From positions 124,001 through 188,000 of the forward strand of contig NZ_BMDH01000001.1 in NCBI RefSeq assembly GCF_014635685.1: a stretch of DNA of 64,000 nucleotides, in the 5' to 3' direction. Shown one piece after another: positions 56,914 through 64,000 of this stretch. Under the pieces are notes generated by a model. That model made no database searches, was not told the DNA's origin, and saw nothing but the letters and a program-made list of their open reading frames with translations. Source of the DNA: Galliscardovia ingluviei. Its GTDB lineage: Bacteria; Actinomycetota; Actinomycetes; Actinomycetales; Bifidobacteriaceae. Numbering within the stretch: position 1 is the first letter of the stretch; every line of letters begins with the position of its first letter. The translations under genes were made by a program, and so were the position numbers.

Positions 56914-58545
56914 GTGAGTGTATTGCGTCCAATGGGTACTGAACTTGAATATGGCATTCTTGACAGAGATCATCCCAATGCTAATCCTGTTCAACTTTCC
57001 TTTGATGTAATTGATGCTGTAGCTACCTCAGCTCGGCGTCATATTCGATGGGATTATCGAGGAGAAGACCCTATCAATGATGCGCGTGGATACCATTTGC
57101 CGCGAGCCAGCGCTCGTGCTGATATGCTCACGGATGAGCCTCAGCGTTTTATTACCAACACGGTAAGTGATTTTGGCGCTCGCTGCTATGTAGACCATGC
57201 GCACCCTGAGTATTCGAGTGCGGAAGTTAATACTCCTCGCGCAGCAGTTGCTGCCACTATGCTGGGTGATACGCTCATGCTGTCTGCCGCGCAGATCTTA
57301 CAAACTCAAGGGCGTAATATTCACCTGTATCGCTCAACTACTGATGGCAAGGGAGCTAGTTGGGGAGCGCATGAGAGTTACCAAATATCACGAATAGTGC
57401 CGTTTGAGCAACTCGCTGATCTTATGCTTGCCCATTTCAGTTCGCGTATTGTACTGGTTGGCGCTGGCAGGGTAGGGATTGGTGAGCGAAGTGAGCGGGC
57501 GGGTTTTCAAATTTCCCAGCGTGCAGATTTTATGCATGCCAAACTTGGTCTGCAAACTACTTTTGAACGCCCTATAGTTAATACGCGCGATGAATCACAT
57601 AGCAGTAGTGCTATGCGCCGATTGCACGTAATTTCGGGGGATGCTAACTGTATGCCTATCCCAAATATGATAAAACTTGGAGCAACATCCATGTTGGCGT
57701 GGCTTGCTGAATGTGCCTATGACCCGGCATGTAAGGAATACACTCCTGCGGCATTTGCGGCGTTATTAGATGGTGTAGTACCAGAGGATCCAGTGCGTGC
57801 CATACATGAGTTTTCGCATGATCTTGCTTTGCAAGTAAAAGTTCCTGTGCGCAGCGGTCAGCAGCTTACAGCGCTTGAAATACAACATAGGCTGTTTGAT
57901 GAAGTACACAGTGTTGGTGCGGCGGTTTACGGAATTGCGGACGATGAAAGTGAAAATTCTGGTGACATAAATCGCGAGAAGCAGCTAGTATGCTGGCCGG
58001 ATCAGGATACAGCACTCGTTATGCAGTTATGGCAGCAAGTGCTTGATGACCTTGATACTCTTACAGGGATAAGCGATGAGGAACGGCTTTTTGCGCGCGA
58101 TGCAGCAAGTCGTATTGAGTGGTTGCTCAAATGGCAGATAATTGAGCGTATTCGCCGCAAGTTACACACTAATTGGGCAGCTGCACAGTGCGCGGCATGC
58201 GATATTGCATGGGGAGCGCTTGATCCAGAAGAATCACTTTATGCCAAAGTCTCGGGTAATGTACAGCCTCTGCCAAACCTTGATAACATTCCTAATAGCA
58301 AGGCAGAACAGTACCGTGCGTTGTACACACAAGGGCTCACCGACCGAGCGCGACTTCGTGTAGCTTTGTTGAATAAATGGCCTCAGTCTATTCGTGCGCT
58401 CTCATGGAGTTCTATAGTAGTGTGTGATACAGAGGGAAACATCCATGATATACGCATGCAGACTCCCGATGATGCTGCTACTCAGCGACGCTTACAAGTA
58501 ATAGCTAACAGTTCCAGTATTGAGGATGTATTGCGTCATTGGTAG
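56914..58545 (+). CDS. dop: Deamidase/depupylase Dop
   Basis: A 543-residue carboxylate-amine-ligase-like enzyme that removes Pup from proteins and, in species with Pup-Gln, deamidates it. Near the N terminus it has MGTELEYGILD, the Dop-type metal-binding strand, then HPEYSSAEVNTP and the GKGASWGAHESYQ segment typical of the family. Start GTG 56914 follows AAGGTGG. Since the Pup gene here already encodes a C-terminal Glu, depupylation is the likely role. It lies 24 bases after arc. Confidence 0.93.
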   Translation: MSVLRPMGTELEYGILDRDHPNANPVQLSFDVIDAVATSARRHIRWDYRGEDPINDARGYHLPRASARADMLTDEPQRFITNTVSDFGARCYVDHAHPEYSSAEVNTPRAAVAATMLGDTLMLSAAQILQTQGRNIHLYRSTTDGKGASWGAHESYQISRIVPFEQLADLMLAHFSSRIVLVGAGRVGIGERSERAGFQISQRADFMHAKLGLQTTFERPIVNTRDESHSSSAMRRLHVISGDANCMPIPNMIKLGATSMLAWLAECAYDPACKEYTPAAFAALLDGVVPEDPVRAIHEFSHDLALQVKVPVRSGQQLTALEIQHRLFDEVHSVGAAVYGIADDESENSGDINREKQLVCWPDQDTALVMQLWQQVLDDLDTLTGISDEERLFARDAASRIEWLLKWQIIERIRRKLHTNWAAAQCAACDIAWGALDPEESLYAKVSGNVQPLPNLDNIPNSKAEQYRALYTQGLTDRARLRVALLNKWPQSIRALSWSSIVVCDTEGNIHDIRMQTPDDAATQRRLQVIANSSSIEDVLRHW

Positions 58546-58750
58546 CGGTAAAGGAGTGCCGCTAGAATAGCTCATAGCAAACTAATCACATAGAAGTATA
58601 CATAAGTAGGAAATAGGCAGAAATAGAGAACGACAAAACCGTATTAGAGGGTAGTAGGTAAAACCGATACGTTTTTATATACGTGTTTATAGCTAGACGA
58701 GAGCCAATATGGCCATGCACACTATAAAAGAATGTAGAGAGTGAGTGCAA
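58546..58750. other. Gap between dop and the IMPase-like gene
   Basis: About 205 bases with a small hairpin AGCGG/CCGCT right at the dop end and AT-rich sequence after. It may hold a promoter for the downstream genes; nothing definite is seen. Confidence 0.35.
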
Positions 58751-59602
58751 ATGGATTTACGTGAACTTGCCTTACAAGTAGTTGCTGTAGTTACTGAAGC
58801 TGGACAGTATGCTTTAGGAGACCAGCTCAAGCCACATGATTTAGACCAGCAAACACAACAAGCGCAAGATCGCCGTATGCAAATTTCCTCAGAAATTGAC
58901 GAGCGCGTTATGCGCTTTTGCCACGAGCGCATACGGCAGATTGCGCCTTTTGAGGATTGGGAAGCTGTTGGATCTGCGCGCCAGCCCGGAGAATATTACT
59001 GGTGTATTGGTCATATTGACGGCTCAATTAACTATGCCCGTAATATGCCTGAGTGGACGATTACCGTATCGTTGCTGCACGTGAATAATGAAGGTGAAAT
59101 GTATCCAGCAATGGGTATTGTGCATGCTCCAGCATTACGCACCACCTATATTGCTGCTAAAGGCCAGGGTGCTATTCGTATTCGCGTGAATGCTGCAGGA
59201 GAAGAGAAACGCGAAAAAATCATGCCAACAACCACACCAACACTACAAGGCTCCGTATTGTGCTTCGGCATGTCATACTTCTCTGATGAATCGCACCGTG
59301 CGTTAGAAACCGTCTCCGATATTGCCGGTATGCCAGCCGATATTAAGCGCATTGGGCCTGCATCTATGGATTTGTGCCGTGTAGCGGATGGTAGTTATGA
59401 CGCATATTTTGAACCAACATTGCATTCATGGGATTTTCCTGCAGTCTCTGCAGCGGCAGTTGTGGTGTGGGAGGCACAAGGCAGGCTTTCACGCTGGGAT
59501 GGTAGTGAAATAGTATGGGGTGAAAATAACGATATTGTGGCTTCTAATGGTCCGATTACTGACGCATTAACCCCATATTTGCGTGCTCACATGGGAAACT
59601 AG
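58751..59602 (+). CDS. Inositol monophosphatase-like protein with altered metal site
   Basis: A 283-residue member of the IMPase/FIG superfamily. The fold is identifiable from WCIGHIDGSINYARNMPEW (family D-P-I-D-G-T region), GMSYFS, and the C-terminal SWDFPAVSAAAVV (family WDxAAG region). The first metal-binding Asp of DPIDGT is Gly87 and Pro is His88; Asp90 remains. The upstream GEE motif is also blurred. Catalysis by the standard two-metal path is doubtful. It stands between dop and pup, a position otherwise reserved for pupylation genes. ATG 58751 is used; GTG 58745 is an alternative. Confidence 0.7.
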   Translation: MDLRELALQVVAVVTEAGQYALGDQLKPHDLDQQTQQAQDRRMQISSEIDERVMRFCHERIRQIAPFEDWEAVGSARQPGEYYWCIGHIDGSINYARNMPEWTITVSLLHVNNEGEMYPAMGIVHAPALRTTYIAAKGQGAIRIRVNAAGEEKREKIMPTTTPTLQGSVLCFGMSYFSDESHRALETVSDIAGMPADIKRIGPASMDLCRVADGSYDAYFEPTLHSWDFPAVSAAAVVVWEAQGRLSRWDGSEIVWGENNDIVASNGPITDALTPYLRAHMGN

Positions 59603-59634
59603 GTATTGCACAAGCATCGCGAGCGCACTAGTCT

Positions 59635-59691
59635 GTAAGCATGAGCCGGTATGCATAAGTCGGTAAGTGTTACATGGTAAGCATGAGCCGG
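59635..59691 (+). repeat. Direct repeats upstream of pup
   Basis: GTAAGCATGAGCCGG occurs at 59635-59649 and 59677-59691, period 42 bases, with a degenerate copy between (CATAAGTCGGTAAG). Further short repeats (ACCATGCAA twice, CAATATG twice) follow up to 59780. Confidence 0.65.
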
Positions 59692-59793
59692 AAACGAAGT
59701 AATGCACACCGCGCAATGCGACTGCAACTTGTGCAATATGGCACCATGCAATATGAAGCTATGCAGTGTAACACCATGCAAAAGTGAGGAAGT

Positions 59794-59985
59794 ATGCCAC
59801 AAGAGCAACAACAACGATCGTCAGCGCAGCAAGACCAAGTGGTAGCGCAGCAAGAGGCGCAGCACAGCCAACAATTTCAGGCACAAACTCAGGACTTTGA
59901 TGCAGTACTCGACGATATTGCATCGGTACTTGCAACCAATGCCCAAGAGTATGTATCAAGTTTTGTGCAACAGGGCGGTGAGTAA
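59794..59985 (+). CDS. pup: Prokaryotic ubiquitin-like protein Pup
   Basis: A 63-residue, Gln-rich, intrinsically disordered protein tag. It has the Pup C-terminal helix region DFDAVLDDIASVLATNAQEY and the terminal GGE, so it is made with Glu ready for ligation and needs no deamidation. GAGGAAGT precedes ATG 59794. It lies 5 bases ahead of pafA. The N-terminal third is mainly Gln/Ala/Ser repeats. Confidence 0.95.
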   Translation: MPQEQQQRSSAQQDQVVAQQEAQHSQQFQAQTQDFDAVLDDIASVLATNAQEYVSSFVQQGGE

Positions 59986-59990
59986 AAACT

Positions 59991-61574
59991 ATGCCACAGC
60001 TACGCACCAGTAGCACCGATCCACATTCTGCTTCCCAACGCAGGCGCACACCACTTGCTGCGACTTCGCGCGTTACTCGCCATGCAGGGTGGTCGCAAAT
60101 ACCGCATTATTCTAGAATTTTTGGTATTGAAACAGAGTACGGTGTGGCAGTTACTGGTGCTAATCAGCCAATAGCTGCGACACAGGTTGCTATGGAAATG
60201 TTCAAACCCGTGGTTTCGCGCGACCGATCTACCAATACGTATATGGATAACGGTTCAAGGCTGTATTTAGATGTTGGTTCACACCCTGAGTATGCGACCG
60301 CAGAATCTAGAACAGTACTCGAAGCGGTAGCACAAGATGCTGCAGGCGAGCAGATTATGGCGCGGTTAGCGCAATCGTGCCAGCAGCGCCTAGCAACACA
60401 GTATGGTGAGCATACTCGTGTGCATGTGTTCAAAAATAATGTGGATTCACAAGGGCACTCGTTTGGATGCCATGAAAACTATTTACTGCGCAGACAAGTG
60501 CCATTACGCGCTATCGAGCATGAGCTGATTCCGTTTTTAGTAACGCGCTCGCTGTATACCGGCGCTGGACGAGTAAGCGGCAGTGGCAAAAATGCATACG
60601 GGTTTGAATTAACTCAGCGTGCTGATTTCCTTGATGATGCAATTTCAAGCGCCACTACGCGCGTGCGTCCTATGGTAAATACTCGCGATGAACCGCATGC
60701 CGATTCTGATTTGTTTAGACGATTACATGTGATTGTAGGGGATTCAAATCGTTCACAGGTTGCAACATGGATGAAGTTAGCAACCACGCATCTGGTGTTG
60801 TGTGTGATTGAGGCTGCGTGTAGGGCAAGAGCGCTTGGTGAGTCGAGTGAACAAGATGTATTGCGTACAGATATTGCCGGTGATGGTCCATTTGCCCACC
60901 TGCAATTAGCGAATCCAACTGAGGCGTTACGCCAAGTAAGTCAGGATATTACAGGAACAGCTCCTTTGGCATTAGCGCATGGTGGAAGTATGAGTGCTCT
61001 TGCTATACAGCGCGAGTACTTGCGCGTGGTACGTGATTTCGTGCGTGGGCATAGTGAAGACACCAATATTGCTTTCCCTCAGGTGCAGCGTGTGCTTGAG
61101 CATTGGCAGTTGGTGCTTGATGCACTGGCTAGTGGTCGGTGGCAATACTTAAGTTCTTGGGTGGATTGGGCATGCAAGTTACGCATTATTGAAGGCTTGC
61201 AGCACAGAGCTAAACAGCAAGGTCATACACTGAACGCTGATCAATTGCAGCAGCTTGATTTGGATTATCATGATGTTGCTAACGGTACAATATTTTCCAA
61301 GCTTGTATCGAGCGGACAGATGGAGGTATTGATGCAAGACGCTGATGTGCAGCAGGCTTTACATCATGCGCCGCGCGGTACCCGTGCACAATTGCGTGCG
61401 CAGTTTTTGCAAGCAGTGCGTCATACGGATATGCGCTACAGTGTGGATTGGACGCATGTGCAATTACAAGAGCCCTACTCGATGCAAGCACAGTTACTTG
61501 ACCCATTTAATGCACAGCCAACTGCGCAATTGAGTGCGATTATGGATGTACTGACAGGCAAACAGCATGGTTAG
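59991..61574 (+). CDS. pafA: Pup-protein ligase PafA
   Basis: A 527-residue carboxylate-amine ligase that joins the C-terminal Glu of Pup to target lysines. The body begins RIFGIETEYGVAVTG (about residue 43), then NGSRLYLDVGSHPEYATAE, HSFGCHENYLLRR and VNTRDEPHADSDLFRRLHVI, all typical of PafA. A basic, Ser/Thr-rich N-terminal extension of about 40 residues is unusual, though the start may be further in. No prcB or prcA lies between pup and pafA. Its stop overlaps the xerD start by 8 bases. Confidence 0.95.
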   Translation: MPQLRTSSTDPHSASQRRRTPLAATSRVTRHAGWSQIPHYSRIFGIETEYGVAVTGANQPIAATQVAMEMFKPVVSRDRSTNTYMDNGSRLYLDVGSHPEYATAESRTVLEAVAQDAAGEQIMARLAQSCQQRLATQYGEHTRVHVFKNNVDSQGHSFGCHENYLLRRQVPLRAIEHELIPFLVTRSLYTGAGRVSGSGKNAYGFELTQRADFLDDAISSATTRVRPMVNTRDEPHADSDLFRRLHVIVGDSNRSQVATWMKLATTHLVLCVIEAACRARALGESSEQDVLRTDIAGDGPFAHLQLANPTEALRQVSQDITGTAPLALAHGGSMSALAIQREYLRVVRDFVRGHSEDTNIAFPQVQRVLEHWQLVLDALASGRWQYLSSWVDWACKLRIIEGLQHRAKQQGHTLNADQLQQLDLDYHDVANGTIFSKLVSSGQMEVLMQDADVQQALHHAPRGTRAQLRAQFLQAVRHTDMRYSVDWTHVQLQEPYSMQAQLLDPFNAQPTAQLSAIMDVLTGKQHG

Positions 61575-62544
61575 CGCAGACCAGTCGCATCGTGGGAACG
61601 TGCTGAACACTTCATTTGAAGAGTTACTTGAACAGTTTCTTGCCTATATACGTATTGAACGCGGACTTTCTCCTGCAACACTTGCCGCATACCGTTCTGA
61701 TTGTTTGCGCTATATGCAATTTGTCCAAGATCAGGGCTGTGCTGACCTCGCACAAGTCAATACAACACTTGTAGAGCAGTTTATTACTTCACTTGCTCAA
61801 GAAAGTGCTAAAAGTCGGGCCAGACGATTAGCCAGTATCCATGAATTGCATCGTTTTGCACTACAAGAAGACTTTGTAGATAGCGATGTGTCTCATAGTG
61901 TGAAAGCTCCGCATATGGCGCAGCATTTGCCAGATGTATTAAGTATTGGGCAAGTGCAGCAATTATTAGAAGCTACAGGTGTGCCTGCTCAAGCTGATGC
62001 TACGAGTAGCGAGTATGAGCAGGCTCTTGCTTATCGAGATCGTGCGCTGTTGGAATTTATGTATGCTACCGGTTGCCGCGTTTCTGAGGCGGTGGCGCTC
62101 AATTTGCAGGATCTTGATTTGGAACGCGGTTTAGCTCGACTTACTGGTAAAGGCAATAAGCAGCGTCTCGTGCCAGTTGGTTCTTATGCTCGTGAGGCTT
62201 TGCAAGTGTACCTATCTTCTGGGCGTACAGTATTAATGCAACGTGCCAAAACTGAAGCTGAATTACAAGCAGTCTTTTTGAATACGCGTGGCAAGCGACT
62301 TTCTCGCCAACTCATGTGGAATGTGGTACAAGATGCCGGTAATCGTGCCGGTCTGCAAGTGCCGCTGCACCCGCACACCTTGCGCCATTCGTTTGCTACG
62401 CACCTTATTCAAGGTGGTGCTGATGTGCGTACTGTGCAAGAATTACTGGGTCATGCTTCGGTAACGACTACGCAGATTTATACTCATGTTTCTCCGCAAT
62501 TACTGATGGAATCGTATATGTTGGCACATCCTCGTGCTCGATAA
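61567..62544 (+). CDS. xerD: Tyrosine recombinase XerD
   Basis: A 325-residue site-specific recombinase for chromosome dimer resolution at dif. The N-terminal SAM-like domain starts LLEQFLAYIRIERGLSPATL. Catalytic residues are in ATGCRVSEAVAL (Arg), GKGNKQRLVP (Lys), HTLRHSFATHL (His and Arg), GHASVTTTQIYTHV (His and nucleophile Tyr). It overlaps the pafA end and is followed by parA and scpA, the usual segregation neighbourhood. Confidence 0.93.
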   Translation: MVSADQSHRGNVLNTSFEELLEQFLAYIRIERGLSPATLAAYRSDCLRYMQFVQDQGCADLAQVNTTLVEQFITSLAQESAKSRARRLASIHELHRFALQEDFVDSDVSHSVKAPHMAQHLPDVLSIGQVQQLLEATGVPAQADATSSEYEQALAYRDRALLEFMYATGCRVSEAVALNLQDLDLERGLARLTGKGNKQRLVPVGSYAREALQVYLSSGRTVLMQRAKTEAELQAVFLNTRGKRLSRQLMWNVVQDAGNRAGLQVPLHPHTLRHSFATHLIQGGADVRTVQELLGHASVTTTQIYTHVSPQLLMESYMLAHPRAR

Positions 62545-62602
62545 GTTATACAATGCAAAACACGATTTCACAAAGCGGAAGCCATGTTGGTACTCTGAGA
62601 GT

Positions 62603-63442
62603 ATGCCAACTGATCTTTTGGGACGTGAATACGAAACATTTGCTGCACCAGCAGCATTAGACCACCATGGTCCAGCAACTATTATTGCTATGTGCAATCA
62701 AAAAGGTGGTGTAGGAAAAACCACATCATCAATCAATATCGCTGGTGCTTTAAGCGGGTACGGTCGCAAAGTCTTGATTGTTGATTTAGATCCGCAGGGA
62801 GCTACATCGGTTGGATTAGGTATTAACGCCAATAGTATTGATACCACGATTTATACGGCAATGTTTGATACAACGCTTAATCCACATGAAGTAGTGCATC
62901 ATACGCGCTTCCCGGGGCTTGACGTTATTCCGGCGAATATTGATTTATCTGCCGCAGAAGTGCAGTTGGTAACTGAGGTAGGTAGAGAACGTGTACTAGC
63001 AAGCGTCCTCGAACCATTGCGCGACGAGTATGATGTTATTATTATTGACTGCCAGCCATCTCTTGGTTTGCTTACTGTTAATGCTCTCGCTGCTGCTGAT
63101 GGCGTAATTATTCCAGTGGCTGCTGAATTCTTTGCATTACGTGGTGTGGCATTGCTTATGCAGTCGATTGAAAAAGTGACATCACGTATCAATCCGCGAT
63201 TGAAAGTACAAGGTGTACTCGTCACCATGTATACGCGCACGCTACACTCTCAAGAAGTATTAGACCGTATTTATGAAGCATTCCAAGATAAGGTGTTCCA
63301 CACGGTAATTACGCGATCTATTAAGTTGCCTGATGCCACAATTGCAGCAGCACCAATTACCATGTATGCGCCTGAGCATAAAACGGCAAAAGAGTATCGT
63401 GAGGTTGCGCGTGAGCTCATTGCCAACCATGTCGTAAGGTAG
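62603..63442 (+). CDS. ParA/Soj-family ATPase next to scpA
   Basis: A 279-residue P-loop ATPase. The deviant Walker A is NQKGGVGKTTSSINIA, switch I DLDPQGATSVGLG, switch II DCQPSLGLLTVNAL. It is typical of the ParA copy found between xerD and scpA in actinobacteria, distinct from the oriC parAB pair; no parB is beside it. ATG 62603 (MPTDLLG) has GAGAG just upstream and fits the family; ATG 62534 would overlap xerD. Confidence 0.9.
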   Translation: MPTDLLGREYETFAAPAALDHHGPATIIAMCNQKGGVGKTTSSINIAGALSGYGRKVLIVDLDPQGATSVGLGINANSIDTTIYTAMFDTTLNPHEVVHHTRFPGLDVIPANIDLSAAEVQLVTEVGRERVLASVLEPLRDEYDVIIIDCQPSLGLLTVNALAAADGVIIPVAAEFFALRGVALLMQSIEKVTSRINPRLKVQGVLVTMYTRTLHSQEVLDRIYEAFQDKVFHTVITRSIKLPDATIAAAPITMYAPEHKTAKEYREVARELIANHVVR

Positions 63443-63449
63443 GGCAGTA

Positions 63450-64000
63450 GTGCCGGTTGGGCAGCAATCTCATGAGCAAAGCACTCGGCGTACTCAAGAC
63501 GATCGTGTTGAGCGTGAGTTTCTCGTAGCACTTGATGCGTATAGCGGTCCATTTGATGTACTACTTAATTTGCTGGCACAACATGAGCTTGATATTACTG
63601 AGCTTGCATTAGCGCAGATTACTACCGAATTTGTGCAGTATATTGCGCAGTTTGCCGGTGATGAGCTTACGCAAGAGGCTAGTGCTTTTATTGATGTGGC
63701 GTCAATTTTAGTAGAAGCGAAAAGTGCTGCAATTTTGCCAGATGCTAACGGACAAGAGCCGGTAATGCATGATATTGAAGCCTTGCGTGAACGTGATTTG
63801 CTTATTGCAAGACTGTTGCAATATAAGGCTTTTAAGAATGCTGGAGAAGATTTCCGTAGGCGTGTGCGAGAGCATTTAGGCAACCGCACGCATCCTGCAT
63901 CCCCGATAGTTACGAGTGCTCCCATTGTGTCCCAGCTGAAGTGGACGCTGAGCGCTGAAGATTTAGCGCGACTTGCTGCGAGGGCTCTTGCGTTAGCGCC
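63450..64000 (+). CDS. scpA: Segregation and condensation protein A, cut by window edge
   Basis: The first 183 codons of ScpA, the kleisin subunit of the SMC complex. The diagnostic part is FLVALDAYSGPFDVLLNLL followed by DITELALAQITTEFV and FIDVASILVEAKSAAILP. Start GTG 63450 (MPVGQQS) has AGGG 5 bases upstream and lies 7 bases after the parA stop. The frame is still open at the window end. Confidence 0.92.
   Translation, partial: MPVGQQSHEQSTRRTQDDRVEREFLVALDAYSGPFDVLLNLLAQHELDITELALAQITTEFVQYIAQFAGDELTQEASAFIDVASILVEAKSAAILPDANGQEPVMHDIEALRERDLLIARLLQYKAFKNAGEDFRRRVREHLGNRTHPASPIVTSAPIVSQLKWTLSAEDLARLAARALALA

Noticed and set aside
61567-62544. XerD-like recombinase as the integrase of a mobile element
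   Set aside because: Its neighbours parA and scpA and full XerD motifs mark it as the housekeeping gene.

Overview
The window looks like a chromosomal segment of a Bifidobacteriaceae actinobacterium with a low GC content for the family (an Alloscardovia-, Scardovia- or Gardnerella-type genome rather than a typical high-GC Bifidobacterium). This rests on the style of the core proteins (EF-Tu, EF-P with a PGKGP loop, one-chain PurL of about 1250 residues, a PriA without Walker A), on a Pup/Dop/PafA/ARC pupylation set without proteasome core genes, and on gene order. The genus is an inference and was not tested by any search.

Layout. 1-504: a partial minus-strand gene with two LacI-type operators upstream. 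505-939: a Fur/Zur-type regulator. 1048-7717: an accessory catabolic locus with an HTH-PfkB pseudokinase regulator, a PfkB kinase, a TrpF-like barrel lacking the catalytic Cys, an iron alcohol dehydrogenase, a nucleoside hydrolase and an MFS permease. 7930-11926 (purD, purM, purF) and 14169-20388 (purL, purC, purT), all on the minus strand, are purine biosynthesis. They are interrupted by an SOS-type cassette with a LexA box (Y-family polymerase plus YolD-like protein). 20515-23528: a glycosyltransferase, tRNA-His and a MetE-like methyltransferase. 24025-28427: the str operon (rpsL, rpsG, fusA, tuf). 28747-37207: efp, nusB, carA, carB, a PyrF-like protein that has lost catalytic residues, a DinJ/YafQ toxin-antitoxin pair and gmk.

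37274-44500 holds an SGNH hydrolase followed by an AT-rich defence island: an Mrr-like nuclease with a long unknown C-terminal part, a small membrane protein preceded by a short ORF in the same frame, an MvaI/BcnI-type restriction enzyme, a convergent C5-cytosine methyltransferase and a ribbon-helix-helix protein. 44539-54238 is housekeeping: ilvD, rpoZ, metK, priA, a HAD phosphatase, fmt and rsmB. 54311-61574 carries serB and the pupylation cluster (arc, dop, a degenerate inositol-monophosphatase-like gene, pup, pafA). 61567-64000 is a chromosome maintenance group (xerD, parA-like, scpA, the last cut by the window edge).

Most unusual are the 2.3-7.7 kb operon, which looks like an uncharacterised nucleoside or pentose pathway, and the nuclease/membrane-protein pair beside the restriction system. 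A recurring theme is enzyme homologues in conserved operons that lack key catalytic residues (pseudokinase, TrpF-like, PyrF-like, IMPase-like). No rRNA genes, CRISPR arrays or complete insertion sequences were seen.
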